Assembly: GCA_034670405.1 (NCBI GenBank)
Contig: JAXDDX010000052.1
Coordinates: 2,925,501-2,989,500, forward strand
Direction of reading: 5' to 3'
From: Hoplostethus atlanticus
Lineage: Eukaryota > Chordata > Actinopteri > Trachichthyiformes > Trachichthyidae
DNA: 64,000 nucleotides
The translations under genes were made by a program, and so were the position numbers. Below the pieces are notes generated by a model. The model made no database searches, was not told the origin of the DNA, and saw nothing but the letters and a program-made list of their open reading frames with translations. Shown piece after piece: positions 62,812-64,000 of the stretch; the stretch's first letter is position 1, and every line of letters begins with the position of its first letter.

Positions 62812-64000
62812 CAGGGTTAGACAGATATTTTTGGAGTGAAGCTGCCAATTGCTAATTCTTTACCCACATTCCATAAACATCATAATGATACTGTTCACCA
62901 GGATATTTTTGGGCAAGGTAATTGTGCCGTGAGTCCACGTCTAACTGAAAGGTGGCACCTCCACTGTGTTGTATTCGTCCCCTTTCCCAGATTTAGATGC
63001 TCCTCGTATTGAGCTCCTTGTCCAAAACCTGGGCAGTGGCTCAGGTCTGGGGGGATACTAGATCTTGGAAATGTAAAAAATGCCCCACTGATCAGCTATT
63101 GGAGGCTTAGTGCTATAAAAGCCAACAGCACATGCAAAGCAGAAGGCCTTGGTAATCATCCTGCAGAGAAGAGCCACTAGTTGATCATTCATCAGGGAGC
63201 ACTTATCAGCCACTGGCTATTCAAAACACCCCTCTACGTGCCCTCCCTCTAGAGTCCAATCCCCCAGGAGTGCTAAAAACAATAAAAGCAGATGAATAGC
63301 AGAGCGGTGGTGGATGTGGTCTAATAATTAACTACTTGCTTTGCCTTACACACTCATAAATTGGCTAATGACTCTAATGCAGTTTGCAATTGCAGTTTAT
63401 GAAATTGACAACAAAGTAAACAAATTGGAAAGCAGAAAGGTTTCAGTGTGCAGTGTCACTGCAAGCTAGAAAGCAGCGAGGAGGGTTTTTGTTACAGAAG
63501 AGAGGAAGGAGGGGAGAAGTATCAACTTGAGAGGAGAGGGAATAAATTAAACAGAACAGTCGCAGGAGGGAATGTATGTACTCTTCATACTTCCAGTCCA
63601 TCCATGTGAGCATTGATGTATACTGTACACAAAAGAAACAACCCAGGGGGGAAACTTCCTCACAAGTGCTCTATTCATAAATGTAAAAAGCAGCTCGGGC
63701 AATTAGCGAGCTACTTTTGAAATCCTACTCCTACTAGGCCAAAAAGCCCCGGGAACGGAGGGGGTCTTGGGCTGCATTAAGGCCCAGAGACCAGTTTTAA
63801 CTGGGTCTGCATCCTCAGGCCTGAAATCAGAGACAGGGGGAATGTCCCTTTGGCATATACCCAGCCCGGTGGAGGTAATATCTGCCTACTTGTCCACTGT
63901 GCTCAATTAATTCAAAGATCTGGGAGTGCTGGCCTGAGGGAGGGAGGGTGGCATAGGAGCAGAGGAAATGGGTCAGAGCAAGGTGAGGTGGCTGGAGGAA
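62812..64000. other. Right edge, no gene seen
   Basis: Mixed-composition sequence without domain-bearing frames. It is presumably still usp2 intron or upstream sequence. Purine-rich stretches at 63475-63545 and 63930-63990 are unremarkable. Confidence 0.5.

Overview
This is vertebrate nuclear DNA, almost certainly from a teleost fish and possibly a percomorph (inference). The evidence is large genes with GT-AG introns and a typical fish repeat mix: Tc1, hAT, PIF/Harbinger, DIRS, L2-type LINEs, tRNA-derived SINEs and long (CA)n/(GA)n tracts. There are no operons, CRISPR arrays or convincing tRNA/rRNA genes.

Layout. Positions 1 to about 33.4 kb are a dense repeat region in which transposons sit inside transposons: decayed hAT-like and pogo-like transposases with a Tc1 element in a hAT intron, a DIRS retrotransposon interrupted by a LINE, a broken multi-exon gene that appears to join a Mutator-like transposase core to a Ulp1-like protease (17.05-21.77 kb), a solo LTR with a perfect 5-bp target duplication, an L2-type LINE with an esterase ORF1, a PIF/Harbinger transposase with its MADF/BESS partner gene, and a satellite-like array of about 187 bp monomers (31.8-33.4 kb).

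From 34 kb on come four host genes whose exons I could join with consistent splice phases. gemin4 (+, 34087-39546, 6 exons, about 1186 aa) encodes an SMN-complex subunit. tlcd3a/fam57a (-, 40430-44161, 5 exons, 268 aa) encodes a TLC-domain membrane protein. A GIMAP-like gene with two AIG1 GTPase domains (-, 45075-48198, 5 exons, 435 aa) follows. The last is the catalytic part of usp2 (-, 50820-59057, 11 exons, 345 aa visible), whose 5' exons are probably beyond the right edge. The tail-to-tail gemin4/tlcd3a pair matches the human 17p13.3 arrangement. usp2 and the GIMAP-like gene are not neighbours of that pair in human.

From 59 to 64 kb I see only intron or upstream sequence, with one well-delimited hAT element (61609-62803, 8-bp target duplication). 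The genes are independent and form no pathway together. The most unusual item is the transposase/Ulp1 gene. Every family name comes from reading motifs by eye; no database search was run.
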